From Cavenderia fasciculata (Eukaryota; Evosea; Eumycetozoa; Acytosteliales; Cavenderiaceae), in the NCBI RefSeq assembly GCF_000203815.1, contig NW_004457729.1:2294674-2358673 (forward strand): DNA of 64,000 nucleotides, in the 5' to 3' direction. The position numbers and the translations under genes are program-made. The notes below the pieces were generated by a model that saw only the letters and a list, made by a program, of their open reading frames with translations, had not been told where the DNA came from and ran no database searches. Shown piece after piece: positions 11,248-23,873 of this stretch (position 1 is its first letter; each line of letters opens with the position of its first letter).

Positions 11248-13527
11248 TTATTTTAATTGAATCTTATTAAATATAAATTCAAGACTTTTATCATTTGATT
11301 GTGATCGAGCCTGTAGATGATCTTTGTAATGGAATGTAAAATATTTACGGATTACTTTTGAAACTTGGTTGTATCTATTTTTACTCTTTGCCTTTTTAAT
11401 TACTTTACCCCATTCCGGTATAGATAGTATCTTTGTAAATGACAGTGGATTGAGTTTGTCCAAACAGATTGATAGGAAAGAGGTATTGTCAACAACCTCT
11501 TGAAATATATCAATTTTATCTTTAAGTAAGCCAATCTTTTCCAATTCCACCAATATATCGATACGATTCAATTTGATGGCATCGGGAATCAATGATGGTG
11601 AAATTGAATTACCATCACCAACACCACCCCATTTCTTTATAAAGTTGATTGCATCTACTCCATGTGTAAATGGTTCATTTTTCAATATGAATCGACCAAT
11701 AAAACCATGGTTTTGTCCGGTGTCTAGTTGTAGTTGCTCGGCAAGTGCAAAGTTACCCATTATCATGGCTTCTCTACAAATGGCAATACGTTTATTCTCT
11801 TCACTAACCTCTAGAATATTTGATTGTAGATTGACCTTTAGAGACCGTTCCAAATATAGATCAATTAGATCCTTTCGATCTAGACGTGCAGCCATTTTAC
11901 ATATTTTACTCCAAAATAGAAATGAGTAGTCTGGTTGATCTGTAAACGTGAGTCCCAATTCAATGTATTTGTCTAGGTAGGCATGATTGTAGTATCTATC
12001 GTCTGTTGGAAGATCACTCTGTTTTAAATCCAATTTTGATCTATACATGTTGATAATATCTGTTTGACCAAGACTGAGACACGTCCTTACAAATGCTCTA
12101 GAGTATCCATGTGTGTAGAAATCCAAACATTCTAGAATGATATCAACTGTCTTTAATCTTGTCTCTTTATCCTCCCAACTCGTAATCGTTTGGTACGTCT
12201 CTAAAAGCATTTGTGATAGATGTTCTTTTGATTTTTTGTTGTGCAAGACGTGATGTATCTTCATCGCATCATTGTCAACTAGACATAGTAGATGAACTAT
12301 ACCCTTTTGTGGAGCAAATGCCAAACATGAAACATTTACAGTTATCAAATCCTCCAATTCATAATATAAAAAGTAAATGAGTAATAAATCCAATTGCCAC
12401 TTTGTAAATGGATAAGAAGAGGATGTAGAGGTAGTATCTTGATTAAATCCAATTTGTGATAACTTTGAATTTAAGAATTGATCATATATATTTGTTTTTA
12501 ATCGTTGTGTTCCTGATGATGCATGTGTATTTGACCATCTCATCTCTACTGTTTTATAGAGTAGCCTCTTCAGTATTTCAATGTAGTCTGTGCCACTATC
12601 ACTGGCTATTCTTTCCAATATCTGTTGATTTACAACCAGTTGATAGAGATATGTCAATTGAATGGGAAGTGGTTGATCGTCCAATGCTATGGTTTTGTAT
12701 TTGTTGATGACTGGTATGTTTCCACAGAGCAAGACACTGACTCGTTCGGTTGCGTTGGCCAATATAATGTTGGGCATTAAATCCAAGACACGAGAGGTGT
12801 AGTCTGGTGAATGTAGAGACGTTATTTTAATCAATGCCTGGTGGGAGGTGAATGCAGGTCTGATGGTTCGAATGTGTTTGAGAAGGAAGACTGTCATTTC
12901 ACCAAACCCACAACTCTCGATTGCAGCATTAAGTGATCTCGATATATCATCAATGTGGTCAAAGAATGCTGGGAATTGATCGATACACCATTTCATTCTC
13001 TGAGTGCATTGACTTCTTGACACCCAAAATGGTACGTCTGCAGCCAAACTCGATTCAGGCAGACTGACAGTCATACACTTGAAAACAAGTACAAACGATT
13101 CCAAGTCCAACCCAGGTAATTGACACAACAGTCTTAGACATGTATGAAAATGTGATGGATTAAAGAATTGATAGAATTCAATCTCTTTACTAGTTGGTAG
13201 TAGTTGACTATTATTATTATTATCAATGTTGTTGTTGTTGTTGTTGTTGTTGTTGTATTCGAGTAAAGTAATCTTTTCTTTAATGATAGCAAGGTATTTG
13301 TTTCGTAAACAAAACTCGAGTGTCAGTTGATCGTATTTGTATCTGTATTGGCAATCAAAGTCTGATGCCAGACGATACAGATTGATGTGTTTGTGTATGT
13401 TTACAACATGTTGAAATATGAGGAATGATATGTATTTGTTGTGTACTAGTATCTGTCTTAGTGCAACCATTAAAACATTACTACTACTACTATCATCATC
13501 TTTGGTTGTTGTAGTTGTTGAAGCCAT
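11248..13527 (-). CDS. Dictyostelid multigene-family protein, unknown function
   Basis: One uninterrupted exon of 759 residues from ATG 13527 to TAA 11248-11250. After a Thr/Ser-rich start, the protein has ALRQILVHNKYISFLIFQHV, a beginning typical of a large dictyostelid family in which helical repeats, often annotated as ankyrin-like, follow an F-box-like segment. The remainder is helical with no membrane segment, no catalytic motif I can name, and a short poly-Asn run near residue 95. The stretches with alternating hydrophobic helices (for example SLNAAIESCGFGEMTVFLL) fit an ankyrin-like solenoid but without clean consensus repeats. The gene is divergent from the Sel1 gene, with 245 bp between the start codons. 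It is probably a real expressed gene because the frame is long, clean and free of introns. Function cannot be assigned. Confidence 0.75.
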   Translation of the reverse strand: MASTTTTTKDDDSSSSNVLMVALRQILVHNKYISFLIFQHVVNIHKHINLYRLASDFDCQYRYKYDQLTLEFCLRNKYLAIIKEKITLLEYNNNNNNNNNIDNNNNSQLLPTSKEIEFYQFFNPSHFHTCLRLLCQLPGLDLESFVLVFKCMTVSLPESSLAADVPFWVSRSQCTQRMKWCIDQFPAFFDHIDDISRSLNAAIESCGFGEMTVFLLKHIRTIRPAFTSHQALIKITSLHSPDYTSRVLDLMPNIILANATERVSVLLCGNIPVINKYKTIALDDQPLPIQLTYLYQLVVNQQILERIASDSGTDYIEILKRLLYKTVEMRWSNTHASSGTQRLKTNIYDQFLNSKLSQIGFNQDTTSTSSSYPFTKWQLDLLLIYFLYYELEDLITVNVSCLAFAPQKGIVHLLCLVDNDAMKIHHVLHNKKSKEHLSQMLLETYQTITSWEDKETRLKTVDIILECLDFYTHGYSRAFVRTCLSLGQTDIINMYRSKLDLKQSDLPTDDRYYNHAYLDKYIELGLTFTDQPDYSFLFWSKICKMAARLDRKDLIDLYLERSLKVNLQSNILEVSEENKRIAICREAMIMGNFALAEQLQLDTGQNHGFIGRFILKNEPFTHGVDAINFIKKWGGVGDGNSISPSLIPDAIKLNRIDILVELEKIGLLKDKIDIFQEVVDNTSFLSICLDKLNPLSFTKILSIPEWGKVIKKAKSKNRYNQVSKVIRKYFTFHYKDHLQARSQSNDKSLEFIFNKIQLK

Positions 13528-13772
13528 GAATGATTATAACTTTAAAAAATATTGGATGTCTTCAAAAAAATAAAAAGATTAAATTTGTTGTTACACACCA
13601 GTCAGTGCAGAGGTTAGATGATAGATTCTATTCTTTGTTCATTCCGAATTAAATATAGTAATAATAATAATGACATTATTATTGTAAAGAGAATATCTAG
13701 TACTAAATAATAAGCACTTTATTTAATGATGTGATCGTACGACACAATCAACTATACTACTTTAATTTTGAA

Positions 13773-15844
13773 ATGAATGATAAAGTAAAATTAAAAAGTA
13801 AGAGGAAATATTATGAATATTGGAAAGATGATAGATACTAACTACATATATATGTTATATATAATGTACTATTATAGTACAACAATACTTGGATAAAGCA
13901 TGGCAATGCACTAGTCAGAGACATGATGTAGAGGCATTTGATAACTTTCAAAAAGCTGCCAAGTTGGGTGACCCAGAGGCACAGTATCGTGTGGCTAGAT
14001 ACTATTTGAGAAAGTTTGATGGAACAACAAGTATTGCTAAATCAAAAGGACAACTTGACACATTTATCTCTAAAATGGGTGATGGCAAGAGAGCCTATAA
14101 ATGGCTCGACCGCGCAGCTACCCAGAACCATCTTGGTGCCATGGCATTGCTCGGTGGTAGATACCTAAAGGAGAGGTTTGATCACAGAGACGAAAGAAAG
14201 AAACAACGTATCTCTATGTACTACTATTTCTCGCAGTCATCAACATCATCATCATATGATCGCGGATACGAGATGTTGGTTAGTGCCGCAGAACAAGGAA
14301 ACCTGTCGGCCAAGTACTATCTCGCACGATACCATTACCACTGCGTTGAACGTGTAAACATCAATACTATTGGTGAGATTAGAGTTGGATATCCTACTAG
14401 TCCAGTTCCTGTGCTCCTCCAAGACCATGTCAACAACAAGGAACATTGTTTCCGTTTGCTGGGAGAGGCAGCTGCCAAGGGACACCCCAAAGCAACCTAT
14501 TACTACGGTTTGATGTGTCAGGCACGTGGTATGCCACAGCAAGCATACGACAGCTTTGTGACAGCGTCACAGGCGGGTGTAGACCTTGCCACCATGGAAC
14601 TTGCCAATTGCCATTACATTGGTTACAACAACATACCAATGGACGCGGACAAGGCATATGACATACTTTTAAAGTGTACTCTAAAGGCGATGAAAGGTGG
14701 GTTACTACCATACCACATTGTACGTATGTCTGATCGCCTCCCCGTATCTCTCAGAGGTAGTAATATTGACGTGACTGCACTATCCATGTTACAAGCTGCT
14801 TGCGGAGACTATAACGGTGTAAAGAATTTTGGTGGCATCAGTATGAAATCTTTGTATGAGCCAGAACAACATGGGTTTAAAGCAGACATGTATTACTATG
14901 ATCTCTTTAGAGACTATTATGTGCCCGAATACCATTATCTTCACTTTGCACTATTCGGTCTATGTCATTTACACCGATATGCTACAGTGGAGAGGAGAAT
15001 GGATACTCCTGATATGGTAGCAGTCGATCCCGTTAAATTACTCGGCAAGACATCTTTGTTTAATCTCGATCGTACTATTCCCGTTGAATATTTTTGCGAT
15101 CTTGCTGTTGCTCAACTAGCCAATCCACTCGGAGGAGGATCTAAACAAGCAGTCAAGACTCTTAAAAAGGCCATGACAGTATATAATATTCCCGAAGCAT
15201 ACTATCGCTATGGTATCATCAAACTAAACCATAAATCTGAAAAGACTGAAAAGGGAATCAAGGCAATAGAACAAGCTCATCAAATGGGTCATCCTCTTGC
15301 CTACCGAACTATTTATTATAATATTTCGAGTTGTACAACCCGGAAAACAAATGACACCACCGACAGTGTTTTAAAAAGAGAGGAAGCTTTCAGATTTGTT
15401 TTAAAAGTTGCAAATGAGACTGGATCATCATATGCTCAAGTAGATATTGGTACATTGTATAGAGATGGGTTGGGTGTTGTCAAGGATTTGTCACAAGCAG
15501 AGTCATGGTACAGACGATCAGTAGCTCAAGGAAACCCAGAAGCCAAATGTTTATTAGCTGTTTTATTATTGGAAACAAACTCGATTGCATATGCACGCGA
15601 GATACAAAGATTGATACAAGAGAGTATTAGTGGAGGGTATACACCTGCTTCAATCTACTTGCCCTCAAAAACAAAAGAAGAACAGATTGAAAAGGCCAAA
15701 CAGATATACAATGATTTTGCTTTATCTTGTCAATCAGAACATATCGATCAAGAGGTAGCACTCACTTTGAAATATGGATGTTATGATCATGTGACACATA
15801 TTATGAGTGGTTTGTCACTCACAATTGACCGCCTAGGCAAATGA
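13773..15844 (+). CDS. Sel1-repeat protein
   Basis: The long open frame has no in-frame ATG at its beginning; an intron resolves this. Exon 1 (13773-13797, 25 nt) encodes MNDKVKLK, the donor GTAAGAG follows, a TACTAAC branch-point sequence lies near 13840, and the acceptor TTATAG ends at 13877. Joined to exon 2 (13878-15844) it gives 663 residues, ending in TGA. At least seven Sel1-like repeats are visible, each with the A-x-x-G-x-x-x-A-x-x-x-L pattern: AAKLGDPEAQYRVARYYL, AATQNHLGAMALLGGRYL, AAEQGNLSAKYYLARYHY, AAAKGHPKATYYYGL and SVAQGNPEAKCLLAVLLL. Sel1 proteins are scaffold solenoids, for example in ER-associated degradation, but there is no signal peptide or membrane segment here, so a cytosolic adaptor role is likely. 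The specific partner is unknown. Confidence 0.82.
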
Positions 15845-16139
15845 TCATTTACAACATCAACAAGATGAACCGACACAACATTAAATCTAACTGAATAGAT
15901 ATTTTGTTATGTTCTCTAAACAATCCATCCATAATAAATCATAATTGTAATATCCTTTAAAACAAATATCCACAATTGAGTGCCTGTAATTTAAATTTCC
16001 CGCCTTTTTTAAAACTAAATATTTTAATGATTTTCACACACAAAGACGAAGTAAATGTTAAACTGAACCTTAAATCCCTTCAAAATTAATTTAATAGTAT
16101 TTTGAAATAACAACCAATCATGAACCTATAGGGAGATAC

Positions 16140-19100
16140 ATGATGGATACTCTAAACAATAATAATAATAATACACGTCGACATTCGACTAGATCAGGTA
16201 CTAGTACAGCAACAACAACAGCAACAAGCAATAATGTCGGTGACATCAGATTAGCGCAATCTAAACTATCAACTACAAATAATAATAATAATATTAATAC
16301 TACAAAACCAAAGGACAACAAGATTAATGTGTCTATTAGAGTTAGACCAATAAGTAATCATAACATCAATAATAATAATAATAATAATGATAAACAATCG
16401 ATACCATGGGTGATGACTTCAGACTCTATATCTCACATTAAATCAAATGCAATTCTATCTACCTTTTTCTATGGTATGTATTGTATACAAACTAAAGATA
16501 AGAATGAATGAATAAGGTTATTCATAATTTACTAACCAATCTAATCTTTTATATATTTAAATAGATTCTGTTTTTGGTGATACTTCAAATACAATTGATG
16601 TATTTGATGGTATAGCAAAGGAAATTGTTGACTCTTCCCTAAAAGGGATTAATGGAACTATATTTGCATATGGTAAGTAAATAGAGTATTAATATATACG
16701 TGATTGCCATAGAGTAATATTAATATCTATTTATTTATTTATTTATTTAATTATAGGACAAACATCAAGTGGTAAAACACATACAATGAAAGGATGTGAT
16801 GGAAATCCTGGTATTATACCACTTTCCATTAGATATATATTTGATCATATTCAACGAAATAATGACAGACAATTCACATTACGTGTATCCTATTTGGAAA
16901 TATACAATGAAGAGATTAAAGATCTACTCAACAATACAAAACAGAAACAGAAATTAAAGATACAAGAAGATGGCGATAGAATGGTCTATGTGGCCGGTCT
17001 CAAAGAAGAGATGGTCGATAGTCCAGACCAAATCCTAGCACTCCTTGCCCAGGGTGAGGAAAAGCGTCATATTGGTTCAACCAATATGAATGAAACAAGT
17101 AGTAGATCACATACTATTTTTAGAATGTATATAGAAAGTAATGAAGGTAGTACCGAAACGAATGGTAGTGGGAGTGGTAATACTGCTGTCGGTAGAGCAT
17201 CTACCAGTAGTATCAATACAAATAACAAGAGAACTTTAAAATCAAGTAAATCAAATAGTAGTAGTAGTACAACCACCTATATATCCGTGTTGACATTGGT
17301 AGATCTTGCAGGTTCAGAAAGACAAAGTCAAACTGGTGCAGAAGGTGTCAGATTAAAAGAAGGAACACATATTAACAAAAGTTTGATGGCTCTTAGTAAT
17401 GTCATTTCAAAATTAAGTGATTCCTCTCTTAATAACAATAATAATTTAACAACAACTATTAATAATACAACTACTTCAACAACAACAACAACGATAAATA
17501 CTACTACTACTGCTTCAACATTGACAAATAATAATAATAATTCAAATAATAATAATAATAATCAACATATTCCATATCGTGATAGTAAATTAACACGTAT
17601 ATTACAATCAAGTTTGGGTGGTAATAGCAAGACGGCCATTATATGTACGATTACTCCATCTGCCGTTCATTTGGATGAATCATTGAGTACATTGAATTTT
17701 GCCAAACGTGCCAAGAATGTAAAGACCAATTATCGGATCAACACCTTTTCAGATGGAAACAAGTTGGCTGCTATTAACCAAGAAACTTTGAAAAAGTATG
17801 AGAATGAAATCGCTCATCTAAAATTTGCATTGGCTCAACAACAACTTGAAAAAAAGGAAACCAAGGAAAAGTATTTCAAAGAGTTGAGTAAACTATTAAA
17901 TGTTGATGTTCAAGACACTAGTGTTGGTAATCAATACGAAGCTGACCAAAACTCAAAAGACATTGACAATGACAAGGTGATCAAACAACCAAAAAAGAAA
18001 GCCAAAAGAAGAGATACATGGCAACCAACAAATACTAGTAATTCACAACAACAACAAACCGATCATTTAGATACAAAGATTCATTTGGATTGGGAACTTC
18101 CAAAGTTACCAGCGATTATTGTACAAAATAATCAACTAAATAGTAGAGTAGTGGCATTGGAAGAGGAGTTGGATGAAACAAAGAAGATTACTATAGAGTG
18201 TACCGATATCATCACACTGTTGGAAAGAAAGTTGATTGAAAAGGATGACGAGTTGAATTTGACCAATTCAATTACCAAACAAATTATCGAAGAGAATGAA
18301 CAAACTGTGGCTGTACTTGAAAGTCAATTGGGTGAACTCGATCAAGAACTATGTACCACCAAACAAATGTCGACAGAGTATTCAGAGGTTGTCGATCTCT
18401 TGGAGACCAAGTTGACAGAGCGTGATCAAGAATTGACAACACTCAGAAACGATATGAAACTGACTATTGAAACAATCGACGAATGGGAGAAATCACTCAA
18501 CGAAGCAATCGATGAAAACGAACAATTACAACAAATGGTCGACCAAGTCTCTCACGACTATGACGCTAGTTGTGAAAATACAGAAAAGATGATTACAACT
18601 ATCAAAAAGGTGTATTGCATGGCCGGAGAAAAAGAGGATGAATGGAGAGACGAACGACAACGTTTTGAAGTACAATTGGAGACGTTTAGCGAAACCTATC
18701 AAAATTTGGAGCAAGAAAACCACCGATTGGACAATAGACACCGTTCATCACTTGAAACTGTGTCCAAACTCAAAGAACAAATCGATAGTTTCTACGCACT
18801 CTTTTCACCCGTCAAGGAACAGATTGATGGATACATTGAAGATAATCAAAGACTCTCTGAAATGGTCGATCAACTCGACAAGCAAAATCGACAATTTGCC
18901 CAGCTCTACACGGGTGTTTGTCTCGACCACGAGGAAAAAGAAAAATTGACCATTGCACTAGAGGGCACCAAGAAAAAGTTGAGTGACCAGCAGACCCTGT
19001 GTAACCAACATTTGTCAGAGATGACCCATCTCCAGCAACGACTCGACCTCCAACAAAAGCAATTTGATGGACAAATCAACAGTCAACTCGACAAGCAACA

Positions 19101-21650
19101 AAAGACCATCGATCATCTCCACCTCCAACTGGCCGACAGCCACCAACAAATATCAAAACATTTGGAAATGGTCGAATTGTTTGATCAGAGGCTCACAAAG
19201 ATGAATCTCGAAAAGGACAATGAAATCACCAAACACAAACAAGAGTTTGTTCAAATTGCAGAAAACAACCAAAAGCTCAAAGTAGAACTCAATGCAATCG
19301 TCGAAAAGTTTAAAAATGATAATAATCTATTAAAAGAAAAGAACCATCTCTTGGAGATGGAAAGAGATCAAGTCAAAATTGATAATGATCAAGTCAAGAT
19401 GGAGATTGATCAAGTCAAGATGGAGATTGATAAAGTCAAAGTTGAGAATGATCAAGTCATTCAATCCAATCAATCAATCAAATTGGAATGCAACCAATTA
19501 CTTGCCAATAATCAAGAATTGGACAATAATTTAAAACAACTAAACATTAAATTTGTTCTAGTTGAAAAAGAATTGGAGCAACAATCTAAAATGGTTTTGG
19601 ATAATAATGAAACAATTAATAATTTAACAAATAATAATCAACAACTAACCTTGGAAAAACAACAACTTGCAGTGGATAATAATCTGTTAAAGGAGAATAA
19701 TAGTTTATTAAAGGAGAATAATCAACAATTGAGGTTGGAAGCTCAAAAATCAAAAGATGAACAAAATAGTAGCAACCAAAAAAAAGAAGGAGAAAGCCAA
19801 TCAAGGATCTCTCAATTACAATTGATATTGGATTCTACTATTCGTGAATTGGATCATAAACGTACTGATCATCAAGGTTTATTGGATCAAATGCAACAAA
19901 TTAAAAAGGAAAAGGATGATTTGGAAGCATCAAGTCAAGAAGAAATTCAAGAATTGAAAGATCAAATTGCAAAATTAAAAATGAAACAACCAACTCAGGT
20001 TCCAGTATCAAAGATTAGACCATCAACAATGCCAATCTCTTCCTCCTCCTCCTCCTCGAACAACACTTCTTCAGAATTGGTATTATTGAAAAAACATAAT
20101 GAAAAGTTGAAAGAAAAGAATACTAGTTTAGAGACCAAGGTAAAGGTGTTGACACAAGAACGTTTGACAGCACAATCTGAAAAGGCAACACTTGAAAGAG
20201 AAAACAAGGAATCAAAGAAACTCACAGGTGACTTGGAAAAGGAATTGGACAAGCTTAGAAACTCGAGCAAGACATCAACCGATCGTACCAAAGATTTCAA
20301 TACTACCATCTCTGGTTTGAACAAACAAATCGAACAATTCCAACGTCAAATTGAAAGATCAAAGATTACAATCTCTGAACAAGAGCAACAAGCCCAACGC
20401 AATACCGAGGAGTCAAAGGTTGCCAATGAAAAGATAAGTACATTGGACAAGGAGTTGACCAATTTACAATCACAATACAAGGATCGTGAAGTAGAAGTGA
20501 AACAAGCTGAACTCAAGACCAAACAAAAGGAAATGGAATATCAAATGGCCACCGAAGAGATCAATACCAAGTTTGAACAAGAAAAGATCCGTCTTGAAAA
20601 GGAGATACAATTGGCCAAGGAACAGATAGCTCAACATGACTCGCAAAGACAAAGCTCACAAAATAATCTCCAAAAAGAGATTGAGAAATTACAACTCGAA
20701 GTTCAAGAAAAGATTCAGGTCATCAATGTCGTAGATAGTGAACGTGATGCTATTTGTCAACAACTTGCAGAATCCAACTTTTCAATCCAAGAAATGAAAT
20801 TGTCTGTTGAACATGAATCAAGTGAACGTCAAAAGTTGGCACTTTTATTGGTCAAGGAAAAGGAGTACGCATTGATGGCACAAGAGTCGGTGGAAAAGGA
20901 GAGATCCAATGCCAAACTCGAAATAGAATCAATCAAGGTCGATCTAGAACGACTTGCAAAGGAATTGGAAGCAGAGAAACAACGTGTCATAGTGGAACAG
21001 GAAAATGTTACAAGAGAAAGAGACCGATTCCAAAAGGAGAAACTGTCAAGAGAAAGATTAGAGGTTGAGATCAAATCCAACAAGGAAGGAGACAATGGAA
21101 TCATCACCGTGTTGGAGAGACAATTGGTAGAATTGAGAGAGGGCTTGGAAAAAGAAATCGACGAGCTCGATGACACTTGTGCTTCGTTGCGTGAAGACAA
21201 GGTCGAGTTGTCTGCAACGATCGACCAACTCAGATCAGAGTTGGAGCGATCCATTAAAGTTGGAAAGGAGATGGAGCAAGAAAAGAGTAATGCCATCAAA
21301 GACCTCAATGAAAAGATCAACAATGCACAGTCAAACCACGAATCAGTCGTCACTAAAAGGATTAAAGAGTCGCAGCTCGAAAAGGAACACCAAATCCAAC
21401 AGATCCAACAACAATTAAAACAAGCTGCCACCAAATCAGAATCACGTCTTCAAGAATCGATCCAACAATTACAAACTGAATTGGAACAATGCAAGGCGGA
21501 TTTGAGTCAACGTGATGAACAAATATTGACATTGGAAGATGAACACTATGGAAAGATGGAAAAGCTTCAAGCCGAATTAAGAGACGTCGAGAAGAAATAT
21601 AATACATTTAAATTTAAAAATATTGATTTGGAAAAATCATTAAATAATTT

Positions 21651-21682
<32 letters not shown>

Positions 21683-22215
21683 ATAATGGAAATAATAATA
21701 ATAATAGTAATAATAATAGTTTGACAATGTCATTAATTTCATCACAATTATCAAGTAGTACGATGATGGCTCCACCACCTCAACCACCAACTCTTAAATC
21801 AATATTGAAAAAGCAAGCAAATAATAACAATGTCAACCATTCAAATGATATTAATGGAGTGTTGGCTATTCCAACCTCAACATCCTCATCACTTTCAAAT
21901 TCACAACAATTATCATCTTCACTCAATGGAAGTGGTAGTAACCATCCTGCACCCATTTCAACTACTCGTACCACTACAAATCTTTTAAAGGAGAAATTGA
22001 TTCAAAGAAATGTCACTAGTGAAAAGATTGGAACCCTTTTAAATCATTTACCAACTGAAAAGGATACCAAGGTCCAAATTGTCATTAAACAATCGGCAAA
22101 CACTCCTTCACAACCACCTTCACCGCGCAAAAAGGATGGTCCAAGTAAATTATTAAGTTCTCTTTTGGCTCAAAACAAAGAGAATAGATCCCTTTTGTCA
22201 AATTTTAAAAAATAA
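16140..22215 (+). CDS. kif4: CENP-E-like kinesin (kinesin-7), long coiled coil
   Basis: Three exons (16140-16473, 16565-16672, 16757-22215) join to 1966 residues. An Asn/Ser/Thr-rich start is followed by the motor: INVSIRVRPIS, the P-loop GQTSSGKTHTM split by the second intron, switch I NMNETSSRSHTIF, switch II LVDLAGSERQSQTG and HIPYRDSKLTRILQSSLGG. A 60-residue Asn/Thr insertion sits between KLSD and the HIPYRDSKLT helix, and a Ser/Asn insert interrupts the strand before switch II. After the neck, about 1500 residues are almost pure coiled coil. The tail has poly-Gln/Asn and LKSILKK, IQRNVTSEKIG. N-terminal motor, length and layout match D. discoideum Kif4, the CENP-E-like kinesin expected to act in chromosome attachment in mitosis. 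The kif4 name is by length and architecture, not alignment. Confidence 0.88.
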
Positions 22216-22367
22216 CAAAAATACATTCATCTAATAATAAATGTAATTGTAAATAATAATTTCTATATTCTTATCTTATTTTTTTAGATTTTTTGTTGTG
22301 GATTTTGAGCAAAGAAATATATCATCTACTTTTTTTAATGATGATCATTCAAACAAATAATAAGATA

Positions 22368-23852
22368 ATGTCATTTTCAATATTACCACATTATATTCAA
22401 AACGATATCTTTGATAGATACATTAGAGGTTGTGAATTGGTAATAGAAGAGATTGAAAGGTGTTCAATGGTATCATGGAGGTGGTTCAATCGTGTAAAAC
22501 AGTATTATAAACAAATACATATTACATTTGAACCTTTTAATGAACATAAGTTTATTCAAGGAACACTTTCAAAATATTGTATTAAATCACAATCTCCACC
22601 TTCAGATTCAGATAAACTATTATTGTTAAAGGAAGCTATTGAAAGATATCAGTCTGATCAAAAGCTGACAATAACCGATCTGATACCAATCATCAAAAGA
22701 ATAGTCTATTGTCACTCTTTGGAACAGGTGGATCGATTCTATGAACTTATTACAACCGACTATGGTCAACTTATTCATCACATTGAAAAGCTTATCATCC
22801 GTCGTCTCCTACCAGGTAGTAGAGCAATACCATTTACCCATCTTAGGACATTGGTCATTTCGATCAGCATTGACAAGGAGCTGGTTAAATTGGTAGAGTT
22901 GAATACCCCTACTCTAAAAAAATTGGCCTTTTATACGATTGCTGGAAAATATGATGAACAAATAGCAAGCATTCTCTCGATCGAGCCTCTACAAGACAAC
23001 TTGGAACAATTAATTTTGCCTCCATTCTCTCGAGAACTGCTAAAATTAATAGCAAAGTTCAAGTCGTTGAAAAGGTTTGAAGTACTAGGCAGCACTCAAT
23101 GGATTCGCGAAGGCTACAAAGCATACAACGAGTTTCTTCAAACCAACAAAACCATACAGAGGGCATCTGGCTATTTCATGCAAGAGTCTCTTTCAACAAT
23201 GAAAACACATCCATCGATTCGACACTGGAATATTCAATGTCAAACCAACAATCTACCATCATTTTCTCAAATAGAACTGTCCAACATAATAGAGTCGATG
23301 GTATTGACCTATTCAACATCTTTGATTTCTTTTGACTTTTCTCAATCCTTTAACAGTCTAAGATCACTCTCTTTGGTAGTCTCTTGTCCGACACTGATGG
23401 ACAGTATTGGAAAGGTACTTGTTCAAAGCAAATGCCTATCCTTTTTGGACATGTCATTCAACTATAATTCAAACTCTAGTCCCTATACACCAGTTAAAGT
23501 GTCAAAGTATTTCTCAAACTGCTTGTTGGAAAATACTACTCTGTCTACACTTTATATTTCTGCACCCAAAGAAGAAAATTCAATCTTTTCAAAACAATTG
23601 GAAGAACCAAGTGTATTTGACAAATTTCTGAGAGAAACCAAAACACTTTACAAATTCAAACTCAAACAAAGAATTACCCTCAATGGGGATTCTGTCATTC
23701 TCGGTGATGTTGTAAAAGAATTTATGAACCGATTCAGTAAACAATTTGACTGTGCCTCAAGGGTACCCATAAGGGCTTGGAGTTATGAAACAGACCAATA
23801 TTACCAAGATCTACAATTTGTTTTTTATAAAAACTCTAATATTAGAAAATAA
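22368..23852 (+). CDS. F-box-like dictyostelid protein
   Basis: A single exon of 494 residues from ATG 22368 to TAA 23850-23852; ATG 22338 is an alternative start adding ten residues. The start FSILPHYIQNDIFDRYI followed by CSMVSWRWFNRV looks like a degenerate F-box, which would link the protein to an SCF ubiquitin ligase. The rest contains loosely repeated leucine-rich segments (LRTLVISISIDKELVKLVEL; NSLRSLSLVVSCPTLMDSI; CLSFLDMSFNYNSN), consistent with an LRR-type substrate-binding domain. Many such genes exist in dictyostelids and few have known roles. It lies 152 bp downstream of the kinesin and converges on the DNA polymerase with only 21 bp between stop codons, so the two 3' UTRs must overlap. 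Confidence 0.7.
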   Translation: MSFSILPHYIQNDIFDRYIRGCELVIEEIERCSMVSWRWFNRVKQYYKQIHITFEPFNEHKFIQGTLSKYCIKSQSPPSDSDKLLLLKEAIERYQSDQKLTITDLIPIIKRIVYCHSLEQVDRFYELITTDYGQLIHHIEKLIIRRLLPGSRAIPFTHLRTLVISISIDKELVKLVELNTPTLKKLAFYTIAGKYDEQIASILSIEPLQDNLEQLILPPFSRELLKLIAKFKSLKRFEVLGSTQWIREGYKAYNEFLQTNKTIQRASGYFMQESLSTMKTHPSIRHWNIQCQTNNLPSFSQIELSNIIESMVLTYSTSLISFDFSQSFNSLRSLSLVVSCPTLMDSIGKVLVQSKCLSFLDMSFNYNSNSSPYTPVKVSKYFSNCLLENTTLSTLYISAPKEENSIFSKQLEEPSVFDKFLRETKTLYKFKLKQRITLNGDSVILGDVVKEFMNRFSKQFDCASRVPIRAWSYETDQYYQDLQFVFYKNSNIRK

Positions 23853-23873
23853 ATAGTTGTATTTGTATTTAAT

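Noticed and set aside
20829-21434. 201-residue minus-strand ORF
   Set aside because: Antisense of the kinesin coiled coil; Ser/Leu-rich because it mirrors Lys/Glu codons.
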